Notes under the pieces: generated by a model | What the model was told of the DNA's origin: nothing | Database searches by the model: none | What the model saw: the letters and a program-made list of their open reading frames with translations, nothing else | Assembly (NCBI GenBank): GCA_022649665.1 | Contig: JALCOL010000009.1 | Span: forward strand, 1 to 64,000 | DNA from: Enterococcaceae bacterium | GTDB lineage: Bacteria > Bacillota > Bacilli > Lactobacillales > Enterococcaceae | Direction of reading: 5' to 3' | DNA length: 64,000 nt | Made by a program: the position numbers and the translations under genes | Shown here: positions 29,703 to 42,497 of the stretch, piece by piece | Position numbering within the stretch: the stretch's first letter is position 1 | Layout of the letters: each line of letters begins with the position of its first letter

Positions 29703-30203
29703 ATGGTTTATATTGATCCAAAAAATTTGGACTTAGAAGATCGCGTCGTATCGATCAACCGTGTCACGAAAGTCGTTAAAGGCGGACGTCGTCTGCGTTT
29801 TGCCGCATTAGTCGTTGTCGGCGACCGCAATGGACACGTGGGATTTGGTACTGGGAAAGCGCAGGAAGTGCCTGAAGCGATCCGCAAAGCGATCGAAAAC
29901 GCGAAAAAGAATTTGATTGAAATTCCAATGGTCGGCTCAACAGTTCCTCATGAAGTGATCGGCGTTTTTGACGGCGGCCGCATCATGATCAAACCAGCGG
30001 TTGCCGGGGCTGGAGTAGCAGCCGGCGGTCCAGTGCGTGCCATCATGGAATTGGCAGGCGTTGCCGATGTAACCAGCAAATCACTTGGTTCCAATACACC
30101 AATCAACGTTATTCGCGCCACTGTCGAAGGTTTGAAACAATTGAAACGTGCCGAAGAAGTTGCACAACTTCGCGGTGTTTCTGTTGACGAATTAATCGGA
30201 TAA
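29703..30203 (+). CDS. rpsE: 30S ribosomal protein S5
   Basis: S5 supports decoding accuracy and mRNA unwinding at the entry site. The 166-residue product has the double-stranded RNA-binding fold with [20 protein letters not shown] and the [20 protein letters not shown] segment. AAAGGAGGA lies upstream. Confidence 0.98.
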   Translation: MVYIDPKNLDLEDRVVSINRVTKVVKGGRRLRFAALVVVGDRNGHVGFGTGKAQEVPEAIRKAIENAKKNLIEIPMVGSTVPHEVIGVFDGGRIMIKPAVAGAGVAAGGPVRAIMELAGVADVTSKSLGSNTPINVIRATVEGLKQLKRAEEVAQLRGVSVDELIG

Positions 30204-30215
30204 GGAGGACTAGAA

Positions 30216-30398
30216 ATGGCTGAACTTAAAATCACTTTGAAACGCAGTCTGATCGGACGTCCTCAAAATCAACGACAAACAGTCAAAGCTTTGGGACTTA
30301 CCAAGATCAACAGCTCTGTTGTGAAAACAAGCAATGAAGCGATCCAAGGCATGATCAACACTGTTTCTCATTTAGTGGACGTTGAAGAAGTAAAATAA
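30216..30398 (+). CDS. rpmD: 50S ribosomal protein L30
   Basis: This 60-residue 50S protein starts [20 protein letters not shown] and has the family [10 protein letters not shown] segment. TAAGGAGGA precedes the ATG, 12 bp after rpsE. Confidence 0.97.
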   Translation: MAELKITLKRSLIGRPQNQRQTVKALGLTKINSSVVKTSNEAIQGMINTVSHLVDVEEVK

Positions 30399-30429
30399 TC
30401 TAGATCCAATCATAAGGAGGTGCCAAGGT

Positions 30430-30869
30430 ATGAAACTTCATGAACTCAAACCGGCTGAAGGTAGCCGCCAAGTACGCAATCGCGTCGGCCGCGGAACTTC
30501 TTCCGGCAACGGTAAAACAAGCGGTCGCGGACAAAAAGGGCAAAAGGCTCGTTCCGGCGGCGGTGTTCGTTTGGGATTTGAAGGTGGCCAAACACCTTTG
30601 TTCCGCCGAATTCCAAAACGCGGTTTTACAAATATCAATCGCAAAGAATATGCGATCATTAATCTTTCCGACTTGAACCGTTTTAACGACGGCGCAGAAG
30701 TCACTGCTGCTGCTTTGAAAGAAGCAGGGCTTGTCAAAGACGCTAAAGCAGGCATCAAAGTCTTAGGCAACGGTTCATTAGAGAAGAAATTGACTGTCAA
30801 AGCAGCCAAATTCTCCAAGACCGCTAAAGAAGCGATCGAAGCTCGTGGTGGATCTGTTGAGGTGATGTA

Positions 30870-30870
<1 letters not shown>
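30430..30870 (+). CDS. rplO: 50S ribosomal protein L15
   Basis: L15 is a late-assembly protein of the 50S core. The 146-residue product starts [20 protein letters not shown] and has the Gly-rich extension ([17 protein letters not shown]). AAGGAGGTG precedes the ATG; its stop overlaps the secY start by one base. Confidence 0.98.
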
Positions 30871-32886
<2,016 letters not shown>

Positions 32887-32894
32887 GGTCCGGC

Positions 32895-32923
32895 TTGCTA
32901 TCCTTGATCGTTTGTGATAAAAT
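32895..32923 (+). promoter_or_regulatory. promoter before infA
   Basis: TTGCTA (32895-32900) and TAAAAT (32918-32923) are spaced by 17 bp. The leader of about 107 nt contains a GNRA-loop hairpin, TTGTGC-GAAA-GCACACAA. It can drive infA-rpmJ-rpsM-rpsK-rpoA-rplQ independently of the S10 promoter. Confidence 0.6.
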
Positions 32924-33036
32924 ATCACAGTCCATCTTTAAAGGATACAAGGTCAAAATGATTGATTTGGCGGGGGGCTTCTGGTTTCCGCCGTTTTATT
33001 GTGCGAAAGCACACAATACTTTAGGAGGTACTCACT

Positions 33037-33255
33037 GTGGCAAAAGATGATATGATCGAGATCGAAGGAACGGTCGTCGAAACACTGCCCAATGCGATGT
33101 TCAAAGTAAAACTTGAAAATGGTCATGAAGTGCTGGCACACGTTTCCGGGAAAATCCGCATGCATTACATTCGCATCTTGCCTGGAGACAAAGTAACAGT
33201 AGAGTTATCGCCATACGACTTGACACGCGGCCGCATCACTTATCGATTCAAGTAA
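33037..33255 (+). CDS. infA: translation initiation factor IF-1
   Basis: IF-1 blocks the A site during initiation. The 72-residue OB-fold product ([20 protein letters not shown] start, GRITYRFK end) is the standard length. The GTG at 33037 follows TAGGAGGTA. Confidence 0.98.
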   Translation: MAKDDMIEIEGTVVETLPNAMFKVKLENGHEVLAHVSGKIRMHYIRILPGDKVTVELSPYDLTRGRITYRFK

Positions 33256-33288
33256 TGTACTCCGTTAAAATTATAGGAGGGATTTATA

Positions 33289-33405
33289 ATGAAAGTAAGA
33301 CCATCAGTTAAACCAATGTGCGAACATTGTAAAGTAATCCGCCGCAAAGGTCGGGTTATGGTCATTTGTTCTGCAAATCCAAAACATAAACAACGTCAAG
33401 GCTAA
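33289..33405 (+). CDS. rpmJ: 50S ribosomal protein L36 (zinc-binding form)
   Basis: This 38-residue product starts [20 protein letters not shown] and ends HKQRQG. It keeps the C-x2-C...C...H zinc site of the common form. TAGGAGGG lies 8 nt before the ATG. It is the smallest gene in the window and sits between infA and rpsM as expected. Confidence 0.96.
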   Translation: MKVRPSVKPMCEHCKVIRRKGRVMVICSANPKHKQRQG

Positions 33406-33423
33406 ACTAGGAGGTGTAATTTA

Positions 33424-33789
33424 ATGGCACGTATTGCAGGTGTAGATATTCCACGGGATAAACGCGTCGTTGTCTCTTTGACTTATATTTTCGGGATCGG
33501 AGAAACGAGAGCGAAACAAATCCTTGCAAATGCTAATGTTTCCGAAGACATCCGCGTTCGCGACTTAACGAACGAACAAACGGATGCGATCCGGGCAGAA
33601 GTAGATAAATTGAAAGTTGAAGGCGACCTTCGTCGTGAAGTCAATTTGAACATCAAACGTCTCCAAGAAATCGGTTCGTATCGCGGGATGCGTCATCGTC
33701 GCGGTTTGCCGGTTCGCGGACAACATACGAAAAACAATGCGCGGACACGCAAAGGCCCTGCTCGTTCAATCGCAGGTAAGAAAAAATAA
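33424..33789 (+). CDS. rpsM: 30S ribosomal protein S13
   Basis: S13 sits at the top of the 30S head and bridges to the 50S. The 121-residue product starts [20 protein letters not shown] and ends with the basic tail [22 protein letters not shown] precedes the ATG. Confidence 0.98.
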   Translation: MARIAGVDIPRDKRVVVSLTYIFGIGETRAKQILANANVSEDIRVRDLTNEQTDAIRAEVDKLKVEGDLRREVNLNIKRLQEIGSYRGMRHRRGLPVRGQHTKNNARTRKGPARSIAGKKK

Positions 33790-33811
33790 TTTAGTGAGGA
33801 GGTACTGATTC

Positions 33812-34201
33812 ATGGCACAAAAAAAAGTCACTCGCAAACGTCGGGTGAAAAAAAATATTGAAGCGGGTATCGCTCATATCCACTCTACTTTCAACAATAC
33901 AATCGTAATGATCACAGATGTCCACGGAAATGCAATTTCATGGTCTTCTGCTGGTGCGCTCGGCTTTAAAGGAAGCAAAAAATCAACGCCTTTTGCTGCG
34001 CAAATGGCTGCTGAAACGTCTTCAAAAGCTGCAATGGAACATGGACTTAAAACGGTTGAAGTAACTGTTAAGGGACCTGGTTCTGGTCGTGAAGCTGCGA
34101 TTCGTGCACTTCAAGCTGCTGGTTTGGAAGTTACTGCAATCCGTGACGTTACGCCAGTACCACATAATGGATGTCGCCCTCCAAAACGCCGTCGTGTTTA
34201 A
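33812..34201 (+). CDS. rpsK: 30S ribosomal protein S11
   Basis: S11 contacts the E-site codon-anticodon region of the platform. The 129-residue product has the [17 protein letters not shown] segment and the C-terminal [22 protein letters not shown] lies upstream. Confidence 0.98.
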   Translation: MAQKKVTRKRRVKKNIEAGIAHIHSTFNNTIVMITDVHGNAISWSSAGALGFKGSKKSTPFAAQMAAETSSKAAMEHGLKTVEVTVKGPGSGREAAIRALQAAGLEVTAIRDVTPVPHNGCRPPKRRRV

Positions 34202-34275
34202 TGCGCTTCTGTATGTGTCTGTAATTACGTCATTAAGCAAGACACTTTTCGTTTTGAAAGGGGTAAAGGATAAGA

Positions 34276-35214
34276 ATGATTGAATTTGAAAAACCTAGAA
34301 TCGCGAAAATCGATGAAGATCGTGATTATGGCAAGTTCGTTATTGAACCACTTGAAAGAGGTTATGGGACTACTTTAGGCAATTCTTTACGTCGTATCCT
34401 GTTAGCATCGCTTCCCGGCGCAGCAATCACTAGTCTGCAAATCGATGGCGTTCTGCATGAGTTCTCAACGATCGATGGCGTTCGCGAGGACGTGACACAG
34501 ATCGTGCTCAATATCAAAGGTTTAGCTTTGAAGCTTTATGCGCAAGAAGAAAAAACTTTGGAAATCGATATTACCGGACCTGCTGTTGTGACGGCCGGAG
34601 ACATCATCGTCGACAGCGATGTAGAGATTTTGAATAAAGATCTTTATATCTGCACAGTCTCAGAAGGTGCCGCTTTTCATGCCCGCTTAACGGTCAAACC
34701 CGGACGCGGATATGTCCAAGCTGATGAAAACAAATCGGATGATATGCCGATCGGCGTTTTGCCAGTGGATTCTATTTATACCCCGATTCGTCGCGTGAAT
34801 TATCAAGTTGAGAATACACGTGTGGGTCATAACAACAATTATGACAAACTGACGATGGAGATTTGGACGGACGGTTCAATCATGCCGCCAGAAGCACTAT
34901 CTTTGGCAGCAAAAATTTTAACAGAGCATTTGGATATCTTTGTGAATCTGACTGACGAAGTGAAAAACACGGAGATCATGGTCGAAAAAGAAGAAACGAA
35001 GAAAGAAAAAATGCTTGAAATGACCATCGAAGAACTTGATTTGTCAGTTCGTTCTTACAACTGTTTGAAACGTGCGGGAATCAATACCGTGCAAGAGCTG
35101 ACCAATAAATCAGAACCTGAAATGATCAAAGTCCGCAATCTGGGACGCAAATCATTAGAAGAAGTGAAGTCCAAGTTAGCAGATCTGGGTCTTTCACTCA
35201 GAAAAGATGATTAA
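34276..35214 (+). CDS. rpoA: RNA polymerase alpha subunit
   Basis: The alpha subunit dimerises to seed RNA polymerase assembly and binds UP elements and activators. The 312-residue product has the N-terminal assembly domain (about 1-230, with [19 protein letters not shown]), a charged linker and the C-terminal helix-hairpin-helix domain (about 245-312). AAAGGGGTAAAGGA precedes the ATG, 75 bp after rpsK. Confidence 0.98.
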   Translation: MIEFEKPRIAKIDEDRDYGKFVIEPLERGYGTTLGNSLRRILLASLPGAAITSLQIDGVLHEFSTIDGVREDVTQIVLNIKGLALKLYAQEEKTLEIDITGPAVVTAGDIIVDSDVEILNKDLYICTVSEGAAFHARLTVKPGRGYVQADENKSDDMPIGVLPVDSIYTPIRRVNYQVENTRVGHNNNYDKLTMEIWTDGSIMPPEALSLAAKILTEHLDIFVNLTDEVKNTEIMVEKEETKKEKMLEMTIEELDLSVRSYNCLKRAGINTVQELTNKSEPEMIKVRNLGRKSLEEVKSKLADLGLSLRKDD

Positions 35215-35239
35215 TTAGGCTATAAGGAGGGGAACACTA

Positions 35240-35620
35240 GTGGCTTATCGCAAATTAGGACGCACATCCAGCCAACGCAAGGCAATGCTGCGTGATTTGA
35301 CTACTGATTTAATTATTAACGAACGGATCGTTACGACTGAAACTCGTGCGAAAGAAATTCGTTCAACGACTGAAAAAATGATTACATTGGGGAAACGCGG
35401 AGACTTGCACGCTCGTCGTCAAGCAGCAGCGTTTGTTCGTAATGAAATCGCCGATGTTCGTGAAGAAGGCGAAGACATCGTGATCGAAGATGCTTTGCAA
35501 AAACTGTTCAACAATTTAGCTGAACGTTATGCTGATCGTCAAGGCGGTTATACACGAATCCTTAAGACAGAGCCTCGTCGCGGGGATGCTGCACCAATGG
35601 TTATTATCGAACTTGTATAA
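35240..35620 (+). CDS. rplQ: 50S ribosomal protein L17
   Basis: L17 lies at the bottom of the 50S subunit near the tunnel exit. The 126-residue product ([20 protein letters not shown] start) is standard. The GTG at 35240 follows AAGGAGGGG. It is the last gene of the S10-spc-alpha run and is followed by a very large terminator. Confidence 0.98.
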   Translation: MAYRKLGRTSSQRKAMLRDLTTDLIINERIVTTETRAKEIRSTTEKMITLGKRGDLHARRQAAAFVRNEIADVREEGEDIVIEDALQKLFNNLAERYADRQGGYTRILKTEPRRGDAAPMVIIELV

Positions 35621-35652
35621 AAGTTGCGACCCATCACTTTTATGATGATTCT

Positions 35653-35751
35653 GCAGAGTGTTATGATGATGGAGAAATCCTAGTCTAGCTCTACGCTGCT
35701 CTTCGGCAAATGCCGAAGAGCCAGCATTCATCATAAGGTGCTTTTTTTTTT
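35653..35751 (+). terminator. large terminator after rplQ
   Basis: An 11-bp perfect stem, GCTCTTCGGCA/TGCCGAAGAGC with a 3-nt loop, is enclosed by outer arms (TTATGATGATG and CATCATAA). The structure ends in GGTGC followed by nine or more T. It closes the ribosomal-protein run. Confidence 0.88.
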
Positions 35752-35786
35752 ACATAAAAGTTGTCTTGACAGCCTCCATGTGATTC

Positions 35787-35815
35787 TTTTTTCAAACGGC
35801 GGAATGTGCTATGAT
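35787..35815 (+). promoter_or_regulatory. extended -10 promoter for ecfA1
   Basis: TGC-TATGAT (TATGAT at 35810-35815) is an extended -10 element with a poor, T-rich -35, about 30 bp before the ecfA1 start. Confidence 0.5.
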
Positions 35816-35844
35816 AGCTAGGAAATCTTGGTCGAGGTGAAAAA

Positions 35845-36681
35845 ATGGAACCGATAATCAAAGTAGAACATTTAAAATACCGCTACAATGAAGAAGATGA
35901 CTGGGCACTGAAAGATATTTCGTTTTCAGTCGCACCGGGCGAGTGGGTCGCGATCATCGGGCATAACGGCAGCGGAAAGTCAACGATGGCTAAAGCGCTG
36001 AACGGCTTGATCACGCCGGCAGCCGGAACTGTCGAAGTGGCCGGCATGACGCTTTCCGAAGACAATGTCTGGGAGATCCGCAAAAATGTCGGCATGGTTT
36101 TTCAAAATCCTGACAATCAGTTCGTCGGGGCAACGGTCGAAGACGACGTGGCTTTCGGCCTGGAAAACCGCGGCGTCCCGCGTCCGGAAATGGTCAAACG
36201 CGTCACCGAGGCGCTCGTAAAAGTCCGGATGAGCGATTTTGCGACCCGCGAGCCGGCCAGCCTTTCCGGCGGCCAAAAGCAGCGAGTCGCGATCGCGGGG
36301 GTCGTTGCGGCCCGCCCCAAGATCATTATTTTGGATGAGGCAACGAGCATGCTCGATCCGGAAGGACGGATCGAAGTGATCCAAACGATTCGGGCGATCA
36401 AAAAAGAAGAAAAACTAACAGTGCTTTCGATCACGCACGATATCGATGAAGCAGCGCTCGCCAGCCGGATCTTGGTGGTCGAAGACGGCAAGATCTTGAT
36501 GAGCGGCACCCCGGAAGAGATCTTTTCGTTCGGACCGCGTTTGATGGAGCTGGGGCTCGATCTGCCGTATCCGGAGAAACTCAAAGCGGCTTTGCGCAAG
36601 CGCGGGATCACGGTGCCGCAAGAATATATGACAGAAGAAAGGTTGGTTGATTGGTTGTGGACATCTGTTTCGAACATGTAG
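35845..36681 (+). CDS. ecfA1: energy-coupling factor transporter ATPase EcfA1
   Basis: EcfA1 is one of the two ABC ATPases that power the shared ECF vitamin and micronutrient uptake module. The 278-residue product has Walker [10 protein letters not shown] at 39-47, the signature LSGGQKQR near 140 and Walker [23 protein letters not shown] precedes the ATG. ecfA2 begins inside its 3' end, so the two subunits are likely made in equal amounts. Confidence 0.95.
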   Translation: MEPIIKVEHLKYRYNEEDDWALKDISFSVAPGEWVAIIGHNGSGKSTMAKALNGLITPAAGTVEVAGMTLSEDNVWEIRKNVGMVFQNPDNQFVGATVEDDVAFGLENRGVPRPEMVKRVTEALVKVRMSDFATREPASLSGGQKQRVAIAGVVAARPKIIILDEATSMLDPEGRIEVIQTIRAIKKEEKLTVLSITHDIDEAALASRILVVEDGKILMSGTPEEIFSFGPRLMELGLDLPYPEKLKAALRKRGITVPQEYMTEERLVDWLWTSVSNM

Positions 36682-37532
36682 ATGCGATCTACCAGCCGGG
36701 GACGCCTTTTGAGCATCAGGCGCTTTTTGATATCAATGTAACGATCAAAGAAGGATCTTATACCGCGATCATCGGTCATACCGGCAGTGGAAAGTCGACC
36801 TTTCTGCAGCATCTTGATGCGCTTTTGAAGCCGACCCGCGGCAAAGTTTTTATCGGCGACCGCGAGATCACGCCGGAAACGAATAATAAAAACTTGAAAC
36901 CGATCCGCAAAAAAGTCGGGATCGTCTTTCAATTTCCTGAAAGCCAGCTGTTCGAAGAGACTGTCGCAAAAGATATCGCTTTCGGACCGAAAAATTTCGG
37001 CGCCACGGAAAGCGAAGCGGAGGCGCTCGCTAAACGGATGCTGAAGCTGGTCGGGATGGACGAATCATATTTGGAACGTTCGCCGTTTGATTTGTCAGGC
37101 GGTCAAATGCGGCGGGTCGCGATCGCTGGTGTTTTAGCGATGGAACCGGAAGTCTTAGTGCTCGATGAGCCGACTGCCGGATTGGATCCGCAAGGGCGCC
37201 GCGAAATGATGGAAATGTTTGCACGTTTGCATCGGGATCAAAAGATCACGGTCGTCCTAGTCACGCACCAAATGGAAGACGTCGCAGACTTCGCTGATCG
37301 CGTGATCGTTTTGGAAGACGGCCGGCTCGTTAAAGAAGGCACCCCGCGGGAAATCTTCTCCGATGTAGCCTGGCTGCGGAAAAAACAGCTGGGGATGCCG
37401 CAAACGCGCGCTTTCGCAGAAGAATTGATCCAAAAAGGATTTACGTTTTCACCGCTGCCGCTGACTCCGGATGAGCTGGCTGATCAGCTGGCACATCGTT
37501 TAAAGAGAGGAGCGGATGCAGGTGAAAGATAA
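36651..37532 (+). CDS. ecfA2: energy-coupling factor transporter ATPase EcfA2
   Basis: EcfA2 is the second ATPase of the ECF module. The 293-residue product has Walker [10 protein letters not shown], signature LSGGQMRR and Walker [14 protein letters not shown]. The start is uncertain: TTG at 36651 lies 8 nt from GAAAGG, while GTG at 36657 is 14 nt away; I use 36651. It overlaps ecfA1 by 31 bp and ecfT by 17 bp. Confidence 0.93.
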   Translation: MVVDICFEHVDAIYQPGTPFEHQALFDINVTIKEGSYTAIIGHTGSGKSTFLQHLDALLKPTRGKVFIGDREITPETNNKNLKPIRKKVGIVFQFPESQLFEETVAKDIAFGPKNFGATESEAEALAKRMLKLVGMDESYLERSPFDLSGGQMRRVAIAGVLAMEPEVLVLDEPTAGLDPQGRREMMEMFARLHRDQKITVVLVTHQMEDVADFADRVIVLEDGRLVKEGTPREIFSDVAWLRKKQLGMPQTRAFAEELIQKGFTFSPLPLTPDELADQLAHRLKRGADAGER

Positions 37533-38319
37533 ACTGCTTTTAGGCAGATATCTGCCGGGAAATTCTTTTCTGCACCGGTTGGATCCGCGTGCGAAGCTGG
37601 TTGGCGTCTTTTATTTCATCATTATTATCTTTTTAGCAAATAACTGGCCTTCTTACTTGATGCTGGGCGTTTTCGTTCTCAGTATGATCGCACTGTCGAA
37701 GATCAATTTGAAATTTTTCTTGAACGGTGTGAAGCCTTTGATTTGGCTGATCATCTTTACCGTTTTGCTGCAAATGTTTTTTACCAGCGGCGGAAAGGTG
37801 TATTTTCACTGGGGGATCTTTACGCTGTCGGAGTTCGGCGTGCGTAACGGGATCTTCATTTTCTTCCGCTTTGTTTTGATCATTTTTATCTCGACTTTGA
37901 TGACGTTGACGACGCCGCCTTTGGAACTTTCGGACGCGCTGGAATATTTGATCCGGCCGCTCAAAACGCTCCATGTCCCGGTCCATGAGATCTCGCTGAT
38001 TCTTTCGATCGCATTGCGGTTCGTCCCGACGCTGATGGATGAGACAGAAAAGATCATGAATGCTCAGCGGGCGCGCGGCGTGGATTTCAGCGACGGCAGT
38101 TTAGTCGACCGGATGAAAGCGATCGTTCCGCTCTTGATCCCGCTTTTTGTTTCCGCTCTCCAGCGCGCTGAGGATCTGGCGATCGCAATGGAGGCGCGCG
38201 GCTATCGCGGCGGCGAAGGCCGCACAAAATACCGCATTTTGAATTGGCATTTGCGCGACACTGCTTCGCTCGTTTCGCTGGTGGTCGTTACTGGACTGCT
38301 CCTGTATTTGCGCAAGTGA
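37516..38319 (+). CDS. ecfT: energy-coupling factor transmembrane protein EcfT
   Basis: EcfT is the membrane scaffold that links EcfA1/EcfA2 to exchangeable substrate-binding S components, none of which is encoded here. The 267-residue product has several membrane helices in its first half and the two ATPase-coupling motifs of the Ala-Arg-Gly type (AQRARGVDF and [10 protein letters not shown]). AGAGGAG precedes the ATG. Confidence 0.95.
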   Translation: MQVKDKLLLGRYLPGNSFLHRLDPRAKLVGVFYFIIIIFLANNWPSYLMLGVFVLSMIALSKINLKFFLNGVKPLIWLIIFTVLLQMFFTSGGKVYFHWGIFTLSEFGVRNGIFIFFRFVLIIFISTLMTLTTPPLELSDALEYLIRPLKTLHVPVHEISLILSIALRFVPTLMDETEKIMNAQRARGVDFSDGSLVDRMKAIVPLLIPLFVSALQRAEDLAIAMEARGYRGGEGRTKYRILNWHLRDTASLVSLVVVTGLLLYLRK

Positions 38320-38337
38320 TTTGGAAAGGTGAACTGC

Positions 38338-39102
38338 ATGACAAGATACAAAGCGATCATCGCTTATGACGGTACATTGTTCAGCGGCTTTCAAAGCCAG
38401 CCGAACGCGCGGACCGTGCAGGCAGAGATCGAAAAAACGCTGACCCGCATGAACAGCAATGTTCCAGTGAAAATCTACGGTTCCGGCCGAACGGATGCCG
38501 GCGTGCATGCGAAAGGGCAAGTGATCCATTTTAATTTTCCGGCAGTCTCTTCGCTTGAAAAACTGCGCTACGGCCTCGATTCCCAGTCGCCGGAAGACAT
38601 CAGCTGCCGCTCGGTCAAAGAAGTGTCCGCGGACTTCAATGCGCGCTATTGGGTCAAAAGCAAGACGTACGAGTTTCATGTCGACATCGGCAAACCGCGC
38701 AATTTATTTACACGCCACTATGCTAGTTTTTATCCGTATCCGCTCGATTTGGCACGGATCGAAGAAGCGCTGCCGTATTTTTTGGGAACGCATGACTTTA
38801 GCGGTTTCTGCGCGAGCCACAGCTCCGTGCGCTCCAAAGTCCGGACGATCACAAAGGCGGAAATGGTCTTCGATGAACGGGAGCACCAGTTGATTTTTAC
38901 ATTTTCCGGCAACGGCTTTTTGTATAAAATGGTCCGGATCATGATCGGCACACTGCTAAAGATCGGCAACGGCCGCATGGCGCCAGAGAGGATCCTTGAG
39001 ATCTTGGAGAAAAAGGACCGCGGTCTTGCCGGTCCGACCGCTTCGCCTGAAGGTTTGTATCTTTTGGAAGTCGAGTATGCGGACGGACCTGTCAAAAAAT
39101 AA
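38338..39102 (+). CDS. truA: tRNA pseudouridine synthase A
   Basis: TruA forms pseudouridine at tRNA positions 38-40. The 254-residue product has the catalytic Asp in SGRTDAGVHA (D53). The ATG at 38338 follows GGAAAGGTG; an in-frame codon at 38329 is too close to it. In many Firmicutes rplM and rpsI come next; here a repeat-type terminator and mprF follow instead. Confidence 0.96.
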   Translation: MTRYKAIIAYDGTLFSGFQSQPNARTVQAEIEKTLTRMNSNVPVKIYGSGRTDAGVHAKGQVIHFNFPAVSSLEKLRYGLDSQSPEDISCRSVKEVSADFNARYWVKSKTYEFHVDIGKPRNLFTRHYASFYPYPLDLARIEEALPYFLGTHDFSGFCASHSSVRSKVRTITKAEMVFDEREHQLIFTFSGNGFLYKMVRIMIGTLLKIGNGRMAPERILEILEKKDRGLAGPTASPEGLYLLEVEYADGPVKK

Positions 39103-39103
39103 A

Positions 39104-39278
39104 AGGAGAGAGGTTGCGACAAAAGCGTTGGGCTCTGAGATTAAGAAGAAAAATCCAAAAAAGATTATTTTTTATATTTTTGGATTTTGGGGATTATTTT
39201 CGAAGGAGCTCCTTTTGGAACACTGTTTATTCGGATATCGGGAGCCGCGACAAGATTTTTGTCGCAGCTCCCTTTTTG
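39104..39278 (+). repeat. dispersed palindromic element, copy 2, including the truA terminator
   Basis: This is the longest copy. The left end has GGAG...GGTTGCGACAAAA (39104-39124) and the right end TTTTTGTCGCAGCTCC (about 39256-39271), forming imperfect terminal inverted repeats. Inside lie an AT-rich hairpin (AAAATCCAAAAA/TTTTTGGATTTT) and the shared 17-mer AACACTGTTTATTCGGA (39219-39235). The right-end stem GGGAGCCGCGAC/GTCGCAGCTCCC plus CTTTTTG serves as a terminator. No open reading frame of note is inside. Confidence 0.7.
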
Positions 39279-39338
39279 TGGAAATCTTTGGCTGAATCGT
39301 CTACCATAAAAGAAACAACGGAAAGGGGCGCTTGATTC

Positions 39339-41834
39339 ATGCGGACCGGAGGACAAAAAATCATTCACTGGATCAAAGCCCGGCAGATTTGGCTGAAGCT
39401 GATCTTCATGGCTTCGATCTTATTCTTTGTCGTCAATCAAGTGACGAGGATCCTGCACGGTATTTCGTGGAAAGAGATCACGGCGGCTGCCAGCCGGCAA
39501 GGCGCACCGACGATCGCGGTGATGATCGTGATCGGACTTTTGGCCGTTGGGCCGATGCTGCTGACTGATCACGGTGTGAATCGGATGCTGGACGAAGAGG
39601 GGCGTGCACCGCTGCCGATGCGTCAGCGGCTTGTTGCAGCTTGGATCGTCAATACGATCAATAATCTGGCTGGCTTCGGCGGAGTCGTCGGAATCAGTTT
39701 GCGCGAGCATTTTTACCGCGGGACGCATGCAAAAGGCAAAACACTGGCACTTTTATCAAAAGTGGCGCTTTTCATGTTCAGCGGCTTATCGATTCTCGCA
39801 TTTTTCGCGCTTCTGCTGAGCCTTTTCTCAAAGTACGGCCAAGTTGCTAAAGGCTATATTTTTTGGCTGCTTGTAGCGAGTGTTCTCGGACCAGTACTTT
39901 TGCTGTTCGTCTATTTGAAGCGCAAGACGCTTTTTCAAAATTTTCTGCCGCGCAATATCTTTTATTTTTTTGGCGGATCTCTTGGCCAGTGGAGCGGTGC
40001 TGCTGCAGCTTTTTTGAGTATCGGCTATCTGATGGGCGAAGGCGGGAAGCTGCTGTATATTTTTCCGTTGTTCATCGCGGTCACGGTGCTCGGGATGCTT
40101 TCGATGGTCCCAGGCGGGATGGGAACTTTTGATGTTCTGATGATCATGGGACTCAGCACGCTTTCGATCGGGCGGGAAGTCGCGGTCGTTTGGATTTTGT
40201 ACTACCGGCTCTTTTATTATCTGCTGCCGTTTGCGAGCGGGATCATTTTGCTGTTTACCCAAACCGGCTATCGTGTCAATCGCCTGCTGGAAGGACTGCC
40301 GAAAATCTATTTGCAAAAGGTCGCACACGGGATCCTGACGGCGGCGCTTTATTTCGCCGGCCTGATGATGGTGCTGCTTTCGACCGTTACCAATCTCTCG
40401 GTCCTCAACCGCTTGTTTGAGTGGCTTTTGCCGTACTCTTTTCATTTTTTGGATCAAACACTTAATCTATTGTTCGGGCTCCTGCTTTTGGGACTGGCCC
40501 GCGGGATCTATGCAAAAGTCCGCCGCGCCTATTTGCCGACGCTTGCTGTGCTGACTTTTTGCTTGGCGAATACGATCGTCCAAACAACGAATCGGCACTT
40601 GATCATCTACTTTTTGATCGTGATCGCGGCGGTTTACGGCAGCCGCAAAGAATTTTACCGGGAACGTCTTGTCTACTCGTGGGGCGGAATCGCTGCCGAC
40701 GGGCTTTTGTTCGGATTTTTATTGGTTTTATATGCGGTCGCCGGCTTTTTTACAACAACGGACAGCTATAACGAATTTATCGTGCGGAACTTTATTTTGT
40801 TTCCATCTGATCAGCAGTGGTTCGCGGGTCTTCTAGGGATCGCAGCGGCTGTCTTGATTTTGTTTTCGCTGTTTTATTATTTGTCAAAAGGCGGCGAAGA
40901 GATCGGACACAGCGTTCACGAATCGAAAATGAGGCAGGAGCTGGGGTCTTTTCTGCCGCAGACGGTGCTGGAGCAGCTGCCGAACGCGACGCGGGTCTTC
41001 CGATATGCGGAAGGGACTGCCAAAGTTTATCTGCTGTTCCGCCGCAAAACAGAAAAACTGTTCCTCATCGGAGATCCACTGGGCGAAGCGGGTTTGTTTC
41101 AAAAAGCGATCTTCCAATTGATGAAGCTTGCCGATGATCAAAACTTGAATTTGGTGTTTACCAAAGTATCGCCGGCGGGGGCTTTGCTGCTGCATGATTT
41201 GGGCTTTCAAAATTTAAAGCTGGGGGAAGCCGCAGTGATCTCGCAAAATAGCTTGATGAAAAAACAGCAGCAGCTGCTGGAGAAATTCACGGCAGAGGCG
41301 ATGGTCTTGTTCTATTACCCGTATGCTGCAGATAATCACCGGCTGATCAGCGAATTATCAGCGATTTCCAGCGACTTGACGTCGTTTGAAGACTCTTCTG
41401 CGTTATTAGTGCGAAAGCGCTCAGGCGAGCTTTCAGCTGCGACTATCTGGGGACGCGAACAATTTTCCCAAGACCGCTTTACTTGGGTCAGCGAAACAGC
41501 ACCGGAACTGCAAAAAATGCAGCAGGAGCTGAAAGATTATCAATTGATCCTTGAAGCGCAGCGGCAGAATGTCCGTTTTGGTTTTATACCGGGCAGCCGT
41601 GTCGGCGAAACACGTTTTTCTTTTTTTACCGAACGGTTGGTCAATGCGATCTACCGCTACAACGTCTTTCATCTCAATTTGAAAGAAGAAAAGCAGTCGC
41701 TGAGTGATGTTGCTGAATCTTGGGAACCGGTCTACTTCGCCTACCGGAAAAATTGCAGTCTGCTGTTTGCGCTCTTGCAGCTGAAAAGCTTGTTCCGCCG
41801 CGAGAAGCGGGACAATTTCCGCTGGTACCGTTAG
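39339..41834 (+). CDS. mprF: phosphatidylglycerol lysyltransferase/flippase MprF
   Basis: MprF transfers lysine (or another amino acid) from tRNA to phosphatidylglycerol and flips the product outward, lowering surface charge and giving resistance to cationic peptides. The 831-residue product has a long hydrophobic N-terminal part (about 1-520, many membrane helices) and a C-terminal cytosolic GNAT-like synthase domain (about 530-820). AAAGGGG precedes the ATG. A weak promoter (TGGAAA/TACCAT, 17 bp) lies near 39280-39305. It probably acts on the phosphatidylglycerol made by PgsA. Confidence 0.94.
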   Translation: MRTGGQKIIHWIKARQIWLKLIFMASILFFVVNQVTRILHGISWKEITAAASRQGAPTIAVMIVIGLLAVGPMLLTDHGVNRMLDEEGRAPLPMRQRLVAAWIVNTINNLAGFGGVVGISLREHFYRGTHAKGKTLALLSKVALFMFSGLSILAFFALLLSLFSKYGQVAKGYIFWLLVASVLGPVLLLFVYLKRKTLFQNFLPRNIFYFFGGSLGQWSGAAAAFLSIGYLMGEGGKLLYIFPLFIAVTVLGMLSMVPGGMGTFDVLMIMGLSTLSIGREVAVVWILYYRLFYYLLPFASGIILLFTQTGYRVNRLLEGLPKIYLQKVAHGILTAALYFAGLMMVLLSTVTNLSVLNRLFEWLLPYSFHFLDQTLNLLFGLLLLGLARGIYAKVRRAYLPTLAVLTFCLANTIVQTTNRHLIIYFLIVIAAVYGSRKEFYRERLVYSWGGIAADGLLFGFLLVLYAVAGFFTTTDSYNEFIVRNFILFPSDQQWFAGLLGIAAAVLILFSLFYYLSKGGEEIGHSVHESKMRQELGSFLPQTVLEQLPNATRVFRYAEGTAKVYLLFRRKTEKLFLIGDPLGEAGLFQKAIFQLMKLADDQNLNLVFTKVSPAGALLLHDLGFQNLKLGEAAVISQNSLMKKQQQLLEKFTAEAMVLFYYPYAADNHRLISELSAISSDLTSFEDSSALLVRKRSGELSAATIWGREQFSQDRFTWVSETAPELQKMQQELKDYQLILEAQRQNVRFGFIPGSRVGETRFSFFTERLVNAIYRYNVFHLNLKEEKQSLSDVAESWEPVYFAYRKNCSLLFALLQLKSLFRREKRDNFRWYR

Positions 41835-41862
41835 TTGTATTCAAGAAGAATCATGCTACAAT
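41835..41862 (+). promoter_or_regulatory. ruvAB promoter
   Basis: TTGTAT (41835-41840) and TACAAT (41857-41862) are spaced by 16 bp, and TGC just before TACAAT makes it an extended -10 element. No SOS box is visible near it. Confidence 0.65.
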
Positions 41863-41896
41863 AAAGGAGAACAAACGTGCGGATAGGAGAAGTGCT

Positions 41897-42487
41897 ATGT
41901 ATGAATACATCCAGGGGGAAGTGACCTTTGTTTCTCCCAAACATATCGTTTTAGAAACAAACGGCATCGGCTATCAGATCCAAGTCGGCCAGCCCTTTCA
42001 ATATCGCGAGGCGCAAACGGCGCTCGTCTATGTCTATTTAGTTGTCCGCGAAGATACACAAGTGCTTTACGGATTTCGCGATCTGGCGGAAAAACAGCTT
42101 TTTCTGCGATTGTTGAGCGTGACTGGGATCGGACCGAAAAGTGCGCTTGCGATCATCGCCGCGCAGGACCCGACTGGGCTCGTTCGAGCGATCGAACAAA
42201 ACGATGTCAAATATTTGACGCGTTTCCCCGGCGTCGGCAAAAAAACGGCGCAGCAAATGATTTTAGACTTGCAAGGGAAACTGATCGCTGCGGCTGAAAA
42301 GTCTGATACTGCAGCGCCGGAAACGGCCGGTACGCAGCAAGCACTCGGCGAGGCGCTCGAAGCATTAAAAGCATTAGGATATTCAGCTAGAGAAGTCGAG
42401 CAAGTCGCGCGGCAGCTCGAAAAACACCCGGAACTGCAGACTACTGATGAATTTTTGCGGGTCGGGCTGAAAGTTTTGCTGAAGTAA
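41897..42487 (+). CDS. ruvA: Holliday junction branch migration protein RuvA
   Basis: RuvA binds four-way junctions and loads RuvB. The 196-residue product starts [20 protein letters not shown], has helix-hairpin-helix motifs ([16 protein letters not shown] and [16 protein letters not shown]) and a C-terminal RuvB-binding domain. The ATG at 41897 is chosen because it matches the family start; the frame is open further upstream into mprF but has no binding site there. GATAGGAGA lies upstream. Confidence 0.96.
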   Translation: MYEYIQGEVTFVSPKHIVLETNGIGYQIQVGQPFQYREAQTALVYVYLVVREDTQVLYGFRDLAEKQLFLRLLSVTGIGPKSALAIIAAQDPTGLVRAIEQNDVKYLTRFPGVGKKTAQQMILDLQGKLIAAAEKSDTAAPETAGTQQALGEALEALKALGYSAREVEQVARQLEKHPELQTTDEFLRVGLKVLLK

Positions 42488-42497
42488 GGAGGTATTT